Positions 62,578-64,000 of a stretch of DNA of 64,000 bases are shown here, in pieces. Source of the stretch: Amblyomma americanum (Eukaryota; Arthropoda; Arachnida; Ixodida; Ixodidae). The stretch lies in assembly GCF_052857255.1 (NCBI RefSeq), contig NC_135498.1:160255124-160319123 (forward strand), in the 5' to 3' direction. A program made the position numbers and the translations under genes. Numbering within the stretch: position 1 is the first letter of the stretch; each line of letters begins with the position of its first letter. Below the pieces are notes generated by a model, which saw only the letters and a list, made by a program, of their open reading frames with translations, was not told the DNA's origin and ran no database searches.

Positions 62578-64000
62578 AGAGCTTTTTTTTTTCGTGCTTC
62601 CAGTGTCGTGCGATATCTTGGAAATAAACATGAATTCATTTCTACTGAAATACCGCGAAAGCAGGTGGCGGGCTTTCGAAACGTTCCCGCGCAGTTGACT
62701 CCGGACTGACGGAACACGTGGCGCCTGACGTCCTTCGTCTGGCATTCGTTCTAAGCCAGACTTGTAAATTGGGAAACGCTGACTGCGGAATCCCAGCAAC
62801 CTCCGACGGTGCTTAACGTAACTTAGTGCCTCTTGTGTAATACCAACTCATTGCTTGGTGGCCTGCGAATGGAATGCCAAGCTCACCGCAAAGGAATGCA
62901 GTTATGGTGTGCGGAAAAAGAACTCCGCGTTCCATGCCTGCATGGCTTTGAAGCTACCAGTCTGTCTTTGTGGCAACGCACTTTGTCGCTGTCGTTCATA
63001 CCTATAAGCTAACGTGCCGGTAAGAATGTTAGATATAGCCACAAATCGCCCACACGTATGAAATAGAAAACAGGATGGTAACGTGCGCTTTTTATTGTGT
63101 AAATTGGTTCATGTTTAATTTTTTATCACGAACAGCGTTACACTAAACATTACGCAGTGTTCTTGTATTTTTTTTTGCGTCCCAGTGGCGAATAAGGTAC
63201 AGTGGGTGCTCGCCGTGCAGTCTGCCTGGAGCTTGGTGGCCGCCATAGCCTGATACCACGAGGTACCGATTTCTTCCGCTATATTGGTGATATTTTGAGC
63301 CATCCGAGGTCTGTCCTTGGGCGCAAGGTCTCTTGTCCTCTCCATTGTGGATGGCTCCCTCATGCGCCTTTGCAAGCGCGTTGTCTTCCTTGTGATGGAT
63401 GACACTCCGACGGTCTTTGGGACTTTGCTGAACAGTCTTTCTTCTCTCAGCACGGCTCTTAACGGGACACTGAAAACAACGCTACCAAATTTTGTTTGTT
63501 AGTAAAATCCGATAGTTCGGCATTTTGTGGCTTTGTTGCCGCTTGTCCGGTAGCGAAAGGTCGATTTATTTCTGAGAGATTTGGATTCGAAGTTTAAAAA
63601 CTTTTTCCCGCAGCTACAATTCACACTCGGGACTCCCTGATGACGGAGTTGAACAAGAGCGACGTGACATAAGACGCCGGAAACGGAAAAGTGGACTCCG
63701 TGACTGCTGGCCCCGAGCGCTGCGCTTCCGCCTTGCAGCAGCCGAAATGAAAACTACTGCCGGCAAAACGTGGAAGGCTTCTGTCAGCCGTCGTGCCTTC
63801 GTTTGCGTTTGCTGGAGCGTTATAATGGATCCCGTTTCCGATTCCGACAATGAAGTTCTCGCAAAGAACTGCGTCCTGCGTTCAGCGACCTCAACCCCAC
63901 ACAGCCTGTGATGATTTTTAGGGCTGAGGCTGCGGGTCTGGCAAGAAACTCCTAGCGCAGAGGAGTTGGCAGCGTCGCTGACACCACCGAGCCACCGTCA
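62578..64000. other. Unassigned DNA to window end
   Basis: The 112-codon minus frame at 63115-63453 has no recognised domain. CTTAACGGGACACTGAAAAC near 63460 resembles a TTAAAGGGACACTGAAA-type MITE start. A 29-codon frame from an ATG at 63825 (MDPVSDSDNEVL) follows a GC-rich leader; it is too short to support a gene. Confidence 0.3.

Overview
This window looks like intergenic and intronic DNA from a metastriate (hard) tick. The main evidence is at least seven copies or fragments of a tRNA-headed SINE (head CCGCCGCGGCGGCTCAGTGG, body with GTTAAAGAACCCCAGGTGG) that I recognise as the Ruka-type SINE known from Rhipicephalus. It also holds arthropod non-LTR retrotransposons, a Ty3/gypsy element and a Penelope-like element. 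There is no bacterial-style gene organisation, operon or CRISPR array. Most open reading frames are chance frames or transposon debris.

Only one host-type gene can be supported: a two-exon minus-strand gene (exon 1 7613-7894, exon 2 4779-5063) for a 188-residue LRAT/PPPDE-like papain-fold protein with a C-terminal membrane anchor. It has consensus splice sites and a TATA box upstream. Its 2.5 kb intron contains SINE fragments and a roughly 60-bp minisatellite interrupted by a LINE stub.

Layout: 0.2-2.0 kb, decayed LINE reverse transcriptase; 4.1 kb, foldback hairpin; 4.8-8.0 kb, the host gene; 8.6 and 14.2 kb, two related GAGGGTGAGGG minisatellites; 11.6-13.0 kb, LINE endonuclease remnant followed by a SINE with an 8-bp target duplication; 14.9-16.1 kb, 5'-truncated RNase H-bearing LINE; 16.9-20.7 kb, foldbacks and a 238-bp MITE; 21.1-23.8 kb, very degenerate tandem array with a unit near 42 bp; 24-32 kb, SINEs, a CpG-rich stretch and a LINE 3' stub; 33.5-35.9 kb, gypsy remnant on the minus strand.

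37.6-51.0 kb is a nested stack. A minus-strand, I/R1-like LINE of about 5.4 kb is split by a 7,655-bp Ty3/gypsy retrotransposon (two 1,089-bp LTRs, 4-bp AGAT target duplication, tRNA-Leu-like primer site). The same LINE is split again, in the reverse transcriptase, by a second 238-bp TA-flanked MITE. 54.2-60.1 kb is another nest. A plus-strand LINE is interrupted inside its reverse transcriptase by about 4 kb holding three (AT)n tracts, a Penelope-like element with reverse transcriptase and GIY-YIG domains and a hammerhead-like motif near its 3' end, a Ruka SINE, and a palindromic tRNA-like repeat. 60-64 kb is largely unassigned.

The interest lies in the dated order of insertions, the association of the Penelope-like element with AT microsatellites, the hammerhead-like RNA motif, and several tandem or foldback families. 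I see no new defence or metabolic system.
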